From Paenibacillus sp. OK003 (lineage in GTDB: Bacteria; Bacillota; Bacilli; Paenibacillales; Paenibacillaceae), in the NCBI RefSeq assembly GCF_900109515.1, contig NZ_FOBD01000024.1:1-64000 (forward strand): a DNA stretch of 64,000 nucleotides, in the 5' to 3' direction. A model generated the notes under the pieces. It had not been told where the DNA came from. It worked only from the letters and a program-made list of their open reading frames with translations, and did no database searches. Every line of letters starts with the position of its first letter. Position 1 is the stretch's first letter. Position numbers and translations under genes: made by a program. Shown in pieces: positions 42,363-50,458 of the stretch.

Positions 42363-43292
42363 GTGGACAATCCACTGAGATACCAGGCTTCTTCCGATTC
42401 GGCAACACGATCTGCGCCTCCGATGAAATCAGGGACGTGGAAAGACTTTATCCATATTACGAAACCGGGCATTCTTCGAACCAACCTTATTGCGGTTTTT
42501 GGTGGCTTTTGGCTTGCATCCCAGTGGGACGTCAACTACGGCAAAATGCTGCTGACCCTGCTTGGAACGGTACTGATTATGGCTTCTTCATGTGTATTTA
42601 ACAATTACTTTGACCGTGAACTTGATCTCAAAATGGAACGTACCCGCAACCGGTCCTTGCCGACAGGACGTTTAACACCCAAAGTTGTTCTATCCTATGC
42701 CATTATTTTGGGTGTGCTTGGATTATCCGTACTCTTTTCCTTTTCCGGGGTACTTGCCGGATTATGCGGCATGTTTGGCATGTTTGTCTATGTGATTATG
42801 TACACCCTTTGGTTAAAACGTTCATCGACATGGAGCACCTCCATTGGCGGTCTGTCTGGTGCAATGCCGCCAGTCATCGGTTATGTCGCAGTAACAGGAC
42901 GGATGGATCTTGGCGCATGGCTGCTTCTGGCCATGTTGTTTTTATGGCAGCCTCCACACTTCTGGGCGCTCGCAATCCGCAGGGTGGAAGATTATCGGGC
43001 TGGTGGATTTCCACTACTACCGGTTGTAAAGGGTATTGAACGGACCAAGATTCAGATGATTCCTTATCTGGTTTTGCAAATCTTTGTCCCGGTCCTCATG
43101 TATGCTTACGGGTACGCAGGAATTTTCTATCTTACCGTTTCACTGATACTTTCTGTGCTGTGGCTGTACTACGCACTGAAAGGCTTTCGTGCACAAGATA
43201 CAGATGCCTGGGCCAAAAAGGTATTCCTTTACTCCATTAACTATCTATCCTTGAGTTTTATATTGATGATTCTGGATACAGTGCACAAATGA
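42363..43292 (+). CDS. ctaB: Protoheme IX farnesyltransferase (haem O synthase)
   Basis: 309 residues, seven or more transmembrane helices. UbiA-type motifs NNYFDRELDLKMERTRNR (about 79-96) and the second Asp-rich loop VEDYRAGGFPLLPVVKG. It makes haem O from protohaem for cytochrome oxidase, feeding CtaA (61750). GTG start with AAGGGGG 10 bases upstream. Followed by sco; likely one functional module. Confidence 0.93.
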   Translation: MDNPLRYQASSDSATRSAPPMKSGTWKDFIHITKPGILRTNLIAVFGGFWLASQWDVNYGKMLLTLLGTVLIMASSCVFNNYFDRELDLKMERTRNRSLPTGRLTPKVVLSYAIILGVLGLSVLFSFSGVLAGLCGMFGMFVYVIMYTLWLKRSSTWSTSIGGLSGAMPPVIGYVAVTGRMDLGAWLLLAMLFLWQPPHFWALAIRRVEDYRAGGFPLLPVVKGIERTKIQMIPYLVLQIFVPVLMYAYGYAGIFYLTVSLILSVLWLYYALKGFRAQDTDAWAKKVFLYSINYLSLSFILMILDTVHK

Positions 43293-43522
43293 GCAGCATG
43301 AAATGTTGTAATAAACATTAGATAGGCACCGGTCCGTGAAACAGCTACAATAACAAGGGAGCCCATTGTCGGTTTGGGTTCTTCGTATACATATGCATCA
43401 AAGTGGTATGGGAATGAGGAAATGTCATTAAAAACATGATCCAGAGTCCATGGATTTTATAGAGGACTGTTTCAACTTTTATGTATGCGTATTCATATGA
43501 TCTGATATCGGAAGGGACGATA

Positions 43523-44137
43523 ATGATGCTGAAAAAGTATAAATGGACATGGATGCTGTTAGGGCTTGCACTAATTATGGCGGTGTATTTAATGTGGGGC
43601 ACCGTATTTGCCAGCAAGGAAAAGTTACCCGAAATTCGGGAGATTCAATCTTTTTCGATGGAAAATGTGGATGGAAGCACAGTATCTCTGGATGATACCA
43701 AAGGCAAAGTGCGTTTGTTCTACTTTTATTTCACCAGTTGTCCGGATGTGTGCCCAATTACAACGTTTACGTTATCTCAGGTGCAGGATCTGTTAAAAGA
43801 GGACGATACCTTTGGTAAGGATGTCTCCTTTGTATCCATCTCGTTTGATCCGAAAGTGGATACCAAGGAGAAGATTAAGGAATTTGCAGATCGATTCCAC
43901 GCGGATTATAATGGCTGGTACTTCCTGCGGGGGGATATGGATCAAACGAAGCAGCTCGCCAAGGATTCATTCCAAATCCTTATTGAGGGTGAGAACAAAG
44001 ACGATTTTGCCCATATGAACATGATAGGATTGGTGGATCGGAATAATCAATTGCGCAAGGTATACAATGCGTTTAATACAGAGGATGTTGAGCCAGCAGT
44101 CATTGCGGAAGACATTCGCACTCTGATCAAGGAATAA
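43523..44137 (+). CDS. SCO1/SenC-family protein (cytochrome oxidase CuA assembly)
   Basis: 204 residues: N-terminal membrane anchor (about 9-30), thioredoxin-like domain with the copper-binding CPDVCP (about 73-78) and the conserved His in HMNMIGLV (about 164). Delivers copper or reduces CuA cysteines of cytochrome c oxidase outside the membrane (YpmQ in B. subtilis). GGAAGGGACG precedes two adjacent ATGs. The gap 43293-43522 shows nothing else. Confidence 0.9.
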   Translation: MMLKKYKWTWMLLGLALIMAVYLMWGTVFASKEKLPEIREIQSFSMENVDGSTVSLDDTKGKVRLFYFYFTSCPDVCPITTFTLSQVQDLLKEDDTFGKDVSFVSISFDPKVDTKEKIKEFADRFHADYNGWYFLRGDMDQTKQLAKDSFQILIEGENKDDFAHMNMIGLVDRNNQLRKVYNAFNTEDVEPAVIAEDIRTLIKE

Positions 44138-44165
44138 AAGATGCGTCCATAATATTAAGCCAACA

Positions 44166-44214
44166 AAGAGGCTGCTTCCTGGGTTGAATGAATACCCCAG
44201 GCGAGCAGCCTCTT
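44166..44214. terminator. Terminator between sco and the toprim gene
   Basis: AAGAGGCTGCT pairs with AGCAGCCTCTT, with CTGGG/CCCAG inside; U tracts are weak on both sides. Confidence 0.7.
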
Positions 44215-44219
44215 ACGGT

Positions 44220-44570
44220 TTAAAACGATGGGAGTTCAGGATATTGGATATACGATTCCAATCCGGCTTTCTCCAGCTGGGCGATGATGTATTCATCGGG
44301 AGTTCCCTCTACACCCGCATAACCGCGTCGTGTATACATCTGTACTGCGTCCGGGAATGCATCTTTCAGCACAGCCCTGATTTTTTTACCGGAACTGTCA
44401 TTATCCATAAATAAGTAGACCTCATCGTAACCAACCTGTTTGCGCAGTGACTCAAGTTTGAGGGAATTCAGTGTTCCAAACGTGCACAAAATGTTGATTT
44501 CGGGTCCTACAAGTCGTTTAAGTTTGCTGCGGTCATTTTTACCTTCCACAATGACATGAATAGGCATCAT
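44220..44570 (-). CDS. Toprim-domain protein (YusF-like)
   Basis: 116 residues, a stand-alone Toprim fold: IHVIVEGKNDRSKLKRL (catalytic Glu) and YLFMDNDSSGKKIR (DxD). Similar to small primase-like proteins such as B. subtilis YusF and RnmV. AGAGGTG is 3-6 bases before the ATG pair at 44570/44567; a GTG at 44576 is a less likely start. Confidence 0.85.
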   Translation of the reverse strand: MMPIHVIVEGKNDRSKLKRLVGPEINILCTFGTLNSLKLESLRKQVGYDEVYLFMDNDSSGKKIRAVLKDAFPDAVQMYTRRGYAGVEGTPDEYIIAQLEKAGLESYIQYPELPSF

Positions 44571-44638
44571 ATTCACCTCTTGGTCGAGAGCTTATGTCGA
44601 CATTCCCCGGGAAATGTTGCAGCGAAAATCGACTGGAT

Positions 44639-44857
44639 TATATAAAATGGACCTCCTAATTTTTACACGAGCGACTACGATGACAGAAACATCTTTGATT
44701 TCTAACTTCTTTTCCACCACATTCTGAACTGAATGTCTGAGCAGCAGTGGCTGTTCCGTTTACGGATCGTTCTTTCCTAATGAGCATAGTTAAGAAGAAA
44801 TCTTGAAGATGAAGAAGTCACCTCGTTTGTGTGTAAAACATCAGTCCATTTTATATA
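44639..44857. mobile_element. Candidate MITE (non-autonomous transposable element)
   Basis: 219 bases bounded by perfect 14-bp inverted repeats, TATATAAAATGGAC (44639-44652) and GTCCATTTTATATA (44844-44857). Similarity continues inward (TTTTACAC in both arms, with a small offset). If the outer TA pairs are target duplications, this fits IS630/Tc1-mariner-type MITEs. No transposase inside. It separates the MFS gene from the toprim gene; remaining gap sequence shows nothing. Confidence 0.5.
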
Positions 44858-44948
44858 GTTTAGCTGTAAATGGGGGAATGATGCAAAGCCAAGAAAAATA
44901 CAAGCCTTTCTGTTGTCAAAGGGTATGGATATGATCATCTTGATATGG

Positions 44949-46121
44949 TTAACCCAGTATGCTTTTAGGATCAGATAGGGAAGCTTCGCGTCTGGCTGTG
45001 AAATAAGGGAGCAGCATAATGCCGATCATCAATAATACAAAAGCAATGAAATACGGCGATAAACCCACACGAAGCTGTCCTGCTGTGATGGGGCCGATGA
45101 AAGAACCGATGGAGGTAGCAATGGATTGCAATGAGAAGATGCGACCCAGCTTGTTTCCACCGCTTAAATGAATAAAGAGTGTTGCCATGGCTGGGAAAAT
45201 AATACCTTTAGACATCCCCAGAACGAAAAGCACCGATGACAACGGAATCTGTGGTATGGCCGCCATAGCAAAGAAACATAAAGACATGAGCAGCACCCCT
45301 GCAATCAACCGCAGTTTGGGAGAATAGCGGTTGAGAAATAGCATGCTCAGGGTAAATAGTGCTCCAATACTGATAATGGAAAACAAAAGCCCGGTAGACA
45401 TCATGGACGAATGTCCGCCGCCACGCAGAGGTAGTTCAAAAAAAAGAATTCCTTGGGCACAAGCAATGACAAGGGGCAGAGCAAAGTAGCGCCAGGATAC
45501 GGGCAGGAATTTACTTTTTTCTCCTAGGTTGCTGGGCATGGCGGGCTCGGTCACTTTTTCGTGCTGAACCTCAGCGAGGCCTTTGGGCATGGATAACCAT
45601 GCGATAACGCCGGACAGAATGAGCAGATAACCGAGACTCGCAAAGGTGGCGGAAAATCCAAGAGCTCCGACGATCAATGCGCCTGCAGCAGGGGACACCA
45701 CGGATGCCAGCGTATGTACGACGCCATGGCCTGACATATACTTGCCTTGCTTGATTGGATCACTTGACAGTTGCGCAAGCAGTGCGAGACAGGCCGGAGA
45801 GAGAAAAGCAAGTACAAACCCGCTGATGGAGCGCAGGGCGAGCAGCTGCCATGGCGTATGGATTTGTGCCTGAATAAGCAAAATGATGCCTGCACCCAGC
45901 AAACTGAATACAATGTAACGACGGCTGCCATGTTTGTCGATTTGGGTTCCGGCGATCAGATTGCCTGGGAGATGAGTCAAGGAATAGATGCCCATCATCC
46001 AGCCGATGAAGGTCGGGGCCGCCCCGAGCGAGATTGCGAAAGGGGTCAAGATTGGATACTGGGCGTGCAAATCAAAAACAGCAAGGAACAAAAATAGATA
46101 TAGCCAGATGGCCGTTTTCAC
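44949..46121 (-). CDS. Major facilitator superfamily transporter
   Basis: 390 residues with 12 predicted transmembrane helices. The motif A-like loop (AGTQIDKHGSRRYIVFSLLG, about 56-75) and a symmetrical second half mark an MFS drug-efflux-type carrier. GTG start behind AAGGAGGGG. Substrate unknown; no regulator adjacent. Confidence 0.88.
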   Translation of the reverse strand: MKTAIWLYLFLFLAVFDLHAQYPILTPFAISLGAAPTFIGWMMGIYSLTHLPGNLIAGTQIDKHGSRRYIVFSLLGAGIILLIQAQIHTPWQLLALRSISGFVLAFLSPACLALLAQLSSDPIKQGKYMSGHGVVHTLASVVSPAAGALIVGALGFSATFASLGYLLILSGVIAWLSMPKGLAEVQHEKVTEPAMPSNLGEKSKFLPVSWRYFALPLVIACAQGILFFELPLRGGGHSSMMSTGLLFSIISIGALFTLSMLFLNRYSPKLRLIAGVLLMSLCFFAMAAIPQIPLSSVLFVLGMSKGIIFPAMATLFIHLSGGNKLGRIFSLQSIATSIGSFIGPITAGQLRVGLSPYFIAFVLLMIGIMLLPYFTARREASLSDPKSILG

Positions 46122-46262
46122 AGAAGCCCCTCCTTGTTAAGCGATGCATATTCAATAACTGGTCATGACGTGTTCCCCGTTCCTTGGACAGAACCTCATG
46201 GTACTACTTGTACGCCCGGCGGGACGAACTTAGACCGTTTATTTTTACATAGGAGGGCTTAG

Positions 46263-46292
46263 CTGACAGCAGCTTCGGAAATCATGTATAAT
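46263..46292 (+). promoter_or_regulatory. Promoter of the 46338-47960 operon
   Basis: CTGACA, spacer 18, TATAAT, about 46 bases before the start at 46338. Confidence 0.55.
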
Positions 46293-46337
46293 ATTCGGGA
46301 AGTGTTAATAATCAACTCTAATACGGAAGGTGTAGTC

Positions 46338-46793
46338 ATGAACATAGAAGTAATCAAAGAGTTTGTGATGCAGAACTGGCTGGTGATCGTGGTTGCGTTG
46401 ATCATTTTGTTCTTTGTTCTGAACGTGGTCAAAACCGTATTGAAATGGGCGATTGCCATCATCATTATTGCGGCTCTACTGATATACAGCGGCATCTCCA
46501 TGGATCAGATCAAACAGACAGTTACTGACGTACAATCGAGTACGATGGACACATTGAAGAAGGAAGCGACCAGTATGATGCTCAAGGAAGCTTCCAAAGC
46601 AACATACACCAAGGAACAGGATGGTGCATTTACCATCACAAGTCCCAATGTGGAGATTAAGGGTAGAACGAATTCGGATAAAGTTGATGTTACATTCCGG
46701 GGGATCTCCGTGGGTGAATGGAAAGTCGACAATGAAACGATACGTACGTTTGTCAAACAGGCACAGGAGAACGGAACAGCACCGGCTTCGTAG
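46338..46793 (+). CDS. Membrane-anchored hypothetical protein
   Basis: 151 residues. A long hydrophobic stretch (about 11-48, one or two helices), then a soluble domain (TVTDVQSSTMDTLKKEATSM...FTITSPNVEIKGRTNSDKVD). GGAAGGTG precedes the ATG at 46338; the open frame starts at 46284 but overlaps the promoter. It sits 18 bases before the transglutaminase gene, so probably cotranscribed. Family not recognised. Confidence 0.75.
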   Translation: MNIEVIKEFVMQNWLVIVVALIILFFVLNVVKTVLKWAIAIIIIAALLIYSGISMDQIKQTVTDVQSSTMDTLKKEATSMMLKEASKATYTKEQDGAFTITSPNVEIKGRTNSDKVDVTFRGISVGEWKVDNETIRTFVKQAQENGTAPAS

Positions 46794-46811
46794 TAAAGGA
46801 GGAATGGATAC

Positions 46812-47960
46812 GTGCTGCAAAGTTGGCTGGATAGTCTGAAAGAATTCAATGGCATAACGATTATGCTGCTGCTGATTGTGGCCGCTTCATTGCTTCAGGG
46901 GTGGTCCAGAGGTGCTTCGCGTTCGGCAGGAAGACTCTTTGGATTCCTCATGGATGGCATTATGGCGGTCATTGGTATTCTGTTATCCATCGGTTTAACC
47001 TTATGGCTTGCGCCATATGTTCAGCAATGGTTATCTGTGCATGCGGCAGACATGCCAAATCGTGAATTGAACCGATGGGAGCAGATGTATTATACATTGA
47101 TTACAGCCATTGCTGATTTTCCGCTGATGCGGTTTGCCGTGTTGTTTGTGCTTAGTTATGGCTTCATCCGATTGATTCTCGGATTGCTCTCTTCCCTTAT
47201 TTTCAGCAGAAGATACAGTTCAGCAGAGCAAGAGAGCAGACCCAAAGGATTTTTCAGCCGTTTTACAGGTGCAGTGATCGGTACAGTCATTGGCTCCGTA
47301 CGTGGGATGATTGTGATTGCCGTGTTGTTCATGATTGTAAGTCTCTATCCGGGCAGCATGTTTAGTCGCTATGTAGAGGCTTCACCCATTTATATGCAAG
47401 GGGCCAAATCGGTTATAGAGCCATTATCAGGTACATTCATTAAGGACAATCTGCCTGTGTTTACTCAAGCCGTGCAAAAGGAAATTGGCGCGATCCTGCA
47501 ACGCAAATATGAAGTCATTGACCATAACATTCCGGCGGATATTGAATCTGCGGCAAAAGAAATTGTGAAAGGTCAAACGACAGATGAAGCCAAAGCCAGG
47601 GCATTATATGACTGGGTAGGTTCTCGCATTCAATATGACTATGGTAAAGTGGATGATTATGAGCAAAAAGGCATATGGCACGAGCAGACGCCACAAAATA
47701 CATTTGATACACGTGAAGGCGTATGTATCGATTACGCTCGTTTATATGCAGTCATGGCTCGTTCACAGGGTCTGGAAGTCAAAGTGGTTACAGGACTTGG
47801 TTATAACGGGCAGGGTGGATATGGTCCACATGCCTGGAATGAAATATATTTGAGTGATTCGGAAAGCTGGATACCGCTTGACCCTACTTGGGCAATTAGT
47901 GGTGATTGGTTCAATCCTCCTAACTTTGCCGATACCCATCTGAAAGATCAATCAGCTTAA
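46812..47960 (+). CDS. Membrane protein with transglutaminase-like domain
   Basis: 382 residues: about four transmembrane helices in residues 10-195, then a transglutaminase core with catalytic Cys in TREGVCIDYARLY (about 298-310), His in GYGPHAWNEIYL and Asp in WIPLDPTWA. Bacterial members act as cysteine peptidases or cross-linking enzymes at the envelope. GTG start after AAAGGAGG. Followed 105 bases later by two PBPs, which suggests an envelope role. Confidence 0.88.
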   Translation: MLQSWLDSLKEFNGITIMLLLIVAASLLQGWSRGASRSAGRLFGFLMDGIMAVIGILLSIGLTLWLAPYVQQWLSVHAADMPNRELNRWEQMYYTLITAIADFPLMRFAVLFVLSYGFIRLILGLLSSLIFSRRYSSAEQESRPKGFFSRFTGAVIGTVIGSVRGMIVIAVLFMIVSLYPGSMFSRYVEASPIYMQGAKSVIEPLSGTFIKDNLPVFTQAVQKEIGAILQRKYEVIDHNIPADIESAAKEIVKGQTTDEAKARALYDWVGSRIQYDYGKVDDYEQKGIWHEQTPQNTFDTREGVCIDYARLYAVMARSQGLEVKVVTGLGYNGQGGYGPHAWNEIYLSDSESWIPLDPTWAISGDWFNPPNFADTHLKDQSA

Positions 47961-48065
47961 CATTACGCCGGACATGGGTCCGGGAGATGACGACGTTGCC
48001 AGGTTATCATGCCGAGGCTGTACAGCCTGGACGGTATGCATCAAGTCATGAAAGAGGTAGGATGA

Positions 48066-50090
48066 ATGAAAAATCATTCAAAAGAGAAGGACGAACTTAC
48101 GGACAAGCGGCGCTTCAGTTACCGGATGAACGTATTTTTCTTCGCTTCCTTTGTTATTTTTAGCGTTATTATTGTACGGCTGGCATTTTTGCAATTCGTG
48201 GAAGGCCCTGAGCTCAGTCAGGAGGAAGCGAGTAATATTACCAAAGATGTACCACTCGCTCCCGTGAGAGGAACCATATATGATTCCACGGGCGAGGTGA
48301 AGCTGGCTTACTCCAAGCCAATTCAATCCTTGTATCTGACCTTATACAAAAATTATGGGGATGTGGATGGCAAACCCAATCCGAATATAGCGGAAGTGGA
48401 GGACATTGCTACCCGGCTGCATGATGTTTTTGAGCAGTATAAGAAAAAGGATTCCGAGGCCCTTACGGTCGATAACATCTTAGAAGCAATGGACCTCAAT
48501 TCGCGTAAAGCGAATGGGTTCATGCCACGTCTGATCAAGAGTGATCTGTCCGATGAAGAAGTGGCCTACTTTCTACAGCATAAGGATGAATTCAAGGGAA
48601 TTCAGATTGTAGAGGAAAGTGTGCGTTACTATGATCCGGATACGGTAGCCGTTCAGACGATTGGTTATCTCAAAAAGTTCAAAAGCTCCAAAACACTTAA
48701 TAAATACAAAGAGGTTGATGAGGCCAATAAAAAGCAAACGGACCCAGGTCTTGTATACACCGAGAATGAGTTTGTTGGCTTCGATGGACTGGAACTGCAA
48801 TACCAGGATGTTCTGCGGGGGAAAAGCGGTTATAACTCCGTTGATGTTGACTTGCGGAACTTGCCTGAAGGTGTGGCAGGCTCTACCCCACCTGAAAAAG
48901 GGTATGATCTGGTTACAACGATTAACAAAAATGTTCAGGTGAAAACGGAACAAGCGATACTGGATCAACTTAGCTGGCTTCATCGGAACCCGGTGTCGGG
49001 CAAACTGCATCCGAACGCCAAGACGGGTTTTGCGGTGGCGATGGAAGTGGATACAGGGAAGATTGTTGCTGCTGCCAGTATGCCGGATTACGACACGAAC
49101 GTTTGGAGAACTGGCGGTATAAGTACTGAAGATTACGATAAAATAAAATATATTTATCAAAACGGTACCATTCGTGGATTCCCGCCAGACGATTCAGGTA
49201 AACGAGCGGAATCGGTTGTATTGCTTGGTTCCACAATCAAACCGCTTAGTGTATTGATTGGTTTGAAGGAAGGTTTCTTCACAACAAATACAGTATATTC
49301 AGATAGAGGCTCAACGACTTTTGGTGGGGATAACCGCAGAGTACAGAATTCCTCCGGTCACGTGTATGGTTCGTTAACTCCTCGTGATGCGATTCGACAT
49401 TCCTCGAACGTGTTTATGATCGACGAGATCGGGAAGAAACTGTACTCGAAGTATGGTGCAGAGGGTATTGGCGTATGGGATAAGTACATGGAGCAATTCG
49501 GTCTTGGTGTGTCTACAGGAGTAGACTTGCCTAATGAGAAGTATGGGCTCAAAGAATATGAGAATGAATTGGAGAGTTCTTTAACACGTCTGGTATATGC
49601 TTCCTTTGGACAACAAGGGAAATATACAACGATGCAGCTTGCCCAGTATACAACGATGCTAGCGAATAAAGGAAAACGAATGCAGCCACAATTAGTCAGT
49701 GAGTTCCGTGATTCAGAAGGCAATGTGGTTGAGAAAATGAAACCGAAAGTGCTCAGCACAGTCGATTTTAATGATGCTTACTGGAATGAAGTACAGCGAG
49801 GCATGGCAACCGAAGTAACGGCGTTTAGTGGATTCCCTTATGACTTTGCAAGAAAAACAGGTACATCCACACAGTTAGTCGGAGGCAAATTGGTGGATAA
49901 CGGGGTGTTTATTGCTTATGCACCACGTAACAATCCGAAGCTGGCTGTAGCCGTGGTTATTCCTGAAGGGGGCTTTGGTTCGAGCAGTGCTGCCCCTGTT
50001 GCACGTGCGATCTTCGATGCGTATGACGAGGAGTTTGGTCTGGAAGGTGTACCGAAGAAAGATAAAAATAAAGACTCAGATACACAGTAA
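48066..50090 (+). CDS. Class B penicillin-binding protein, tandem copy 1
   Basis: 674 residues. One N-terminal anchor (about 18-38), PBP dimerisation domain (LAPVRGTIYDSTGEVKLAYS) and transpeptidase domain with active-site SxxK as STIKPL, SxN as HSSNVF and KTG as ARKTGTS. Elongation-type D,D-transpeptidase, probably of the PbpA/PbpH/MrdA class. GAGGTAGG precedes the ATG. About 50% or more identical to the next gene. Confidence 0.92.
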   Translation: MKNHSKEKDELTDKRRFSYRMNVFFFASFVIFSVIIVRLAFLQFVEGPELSQEEASNITKDVPLAPVRGTIYDSTGEVKLAYSKPIQSLYLTLYKNYGDVDGKPNPNIAEVEDIATRLHDVFEQYKKKDSEALTVDNILEAMDLNSRKANGFMPRLIKSDLSDEEVAYFLQHKDEFKGIQIVEESVRYYDPDTVAVQTIGYLKKFKSSKTLNKYKEVDEANKKQTDPGLVYTENEFVGFDGLELQYQDVLRGKSGYNSVDVDLRNLPEGVAGSTPPEKGYDLVTTINKNVQVKTEQAILDQLSWLHRNPVSGKLHPNAKTGFAVAMEVDTGKIVAAASMPDYDTNVWRTGGISTEDYDKIKYIYQNGTIRGFPPDDSGKRAESVVLLGSTIKPLSVLIGLKEGFFTTNTVYSDRGSTTFGGDNRRVQNSSGHVYGSLTPRDAIRHSSNVFMIDEIGKKLYSKYGAEGIGVWDKYMEQFGLGVSTGVDLPNEKYGLKEYENELESSLTRLVYASFGQQGKYTTMQLAQYTTMLANKGKRMQPQLVSEFRDSEGNVVEKMKPKVLSTVDFNDAYWNEVQRGMATEVTAFSGFPYDFARKTGTSTQLVGGKLVDNGVFIAYAPRNNPKLAVAVVIPEGGFGSSSAAPVARAIFDAYDEEFGLEGVPKKDKNKDSDTQ

Positions 50091-50113
50091 TGTGATTCTT
50101 TGATTCCAAAAGA

Positions 50114-50138
50114 AGGGACCCTTTCGAGGGTCCTTTTT
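50114..50138 (+). terminator. Terminator between the tandem PBP genes
   Basis: GGGACCC, TTTCG loop, GGGTCC, T5. It makes the second PBP a separate unit. Confidence 0.88.
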
Positions 50139-50458
50139 ACGTTTGCCAGGACTGAGAGGTCTCTTTTCCACAAGCTGCTGCAAATCAATATGTAACAAAC
50201 ATCATGCATGTCACGTTTATATAAGAGAATGAAAATTTATTTCAGGATTAAAGAGATTAACGATATGTCTGTATTGACATCGTTTCGAAAGAGTCGGCAT
50301 ATGTCTCTTCTGTTTACGAAAATGTAACCAAAATCTGGAGGACATGGCAGTTGACCTTTGATAGACTTGTAGAAGGAAAGGTATGTTATTTGAACCGATT
50401 AATGCAATATGCGTGATAGATGAATCTACTTTTACATAAGAACGGAGAGGCTTATCCC
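50139..50458 (+). promoter_or_regulatory. Upstream region of PBP copy 2
   Basis: 320 bases without a gene. It holds TTGACC (about 50352) and TTGACA (about 50275) hexamers but no fully convincing -10 at proper spacing. AT-rich; no conserved leader seen. Confidence 0.3.

Noticed and set aside
42257..42601. A 114-codon plus-strand frame overlapping the ctaB start
   Set aside because: Out of frame with ctaB, without a site, and its translation is unlike any protein; ctaB with its GTG start explains the region.
44581..44760. Open minus-strand frames within the MITE-like element
   Set aside because: Frames are short, overlap in two registers, and have no start context; treated as non-coding element sequence.
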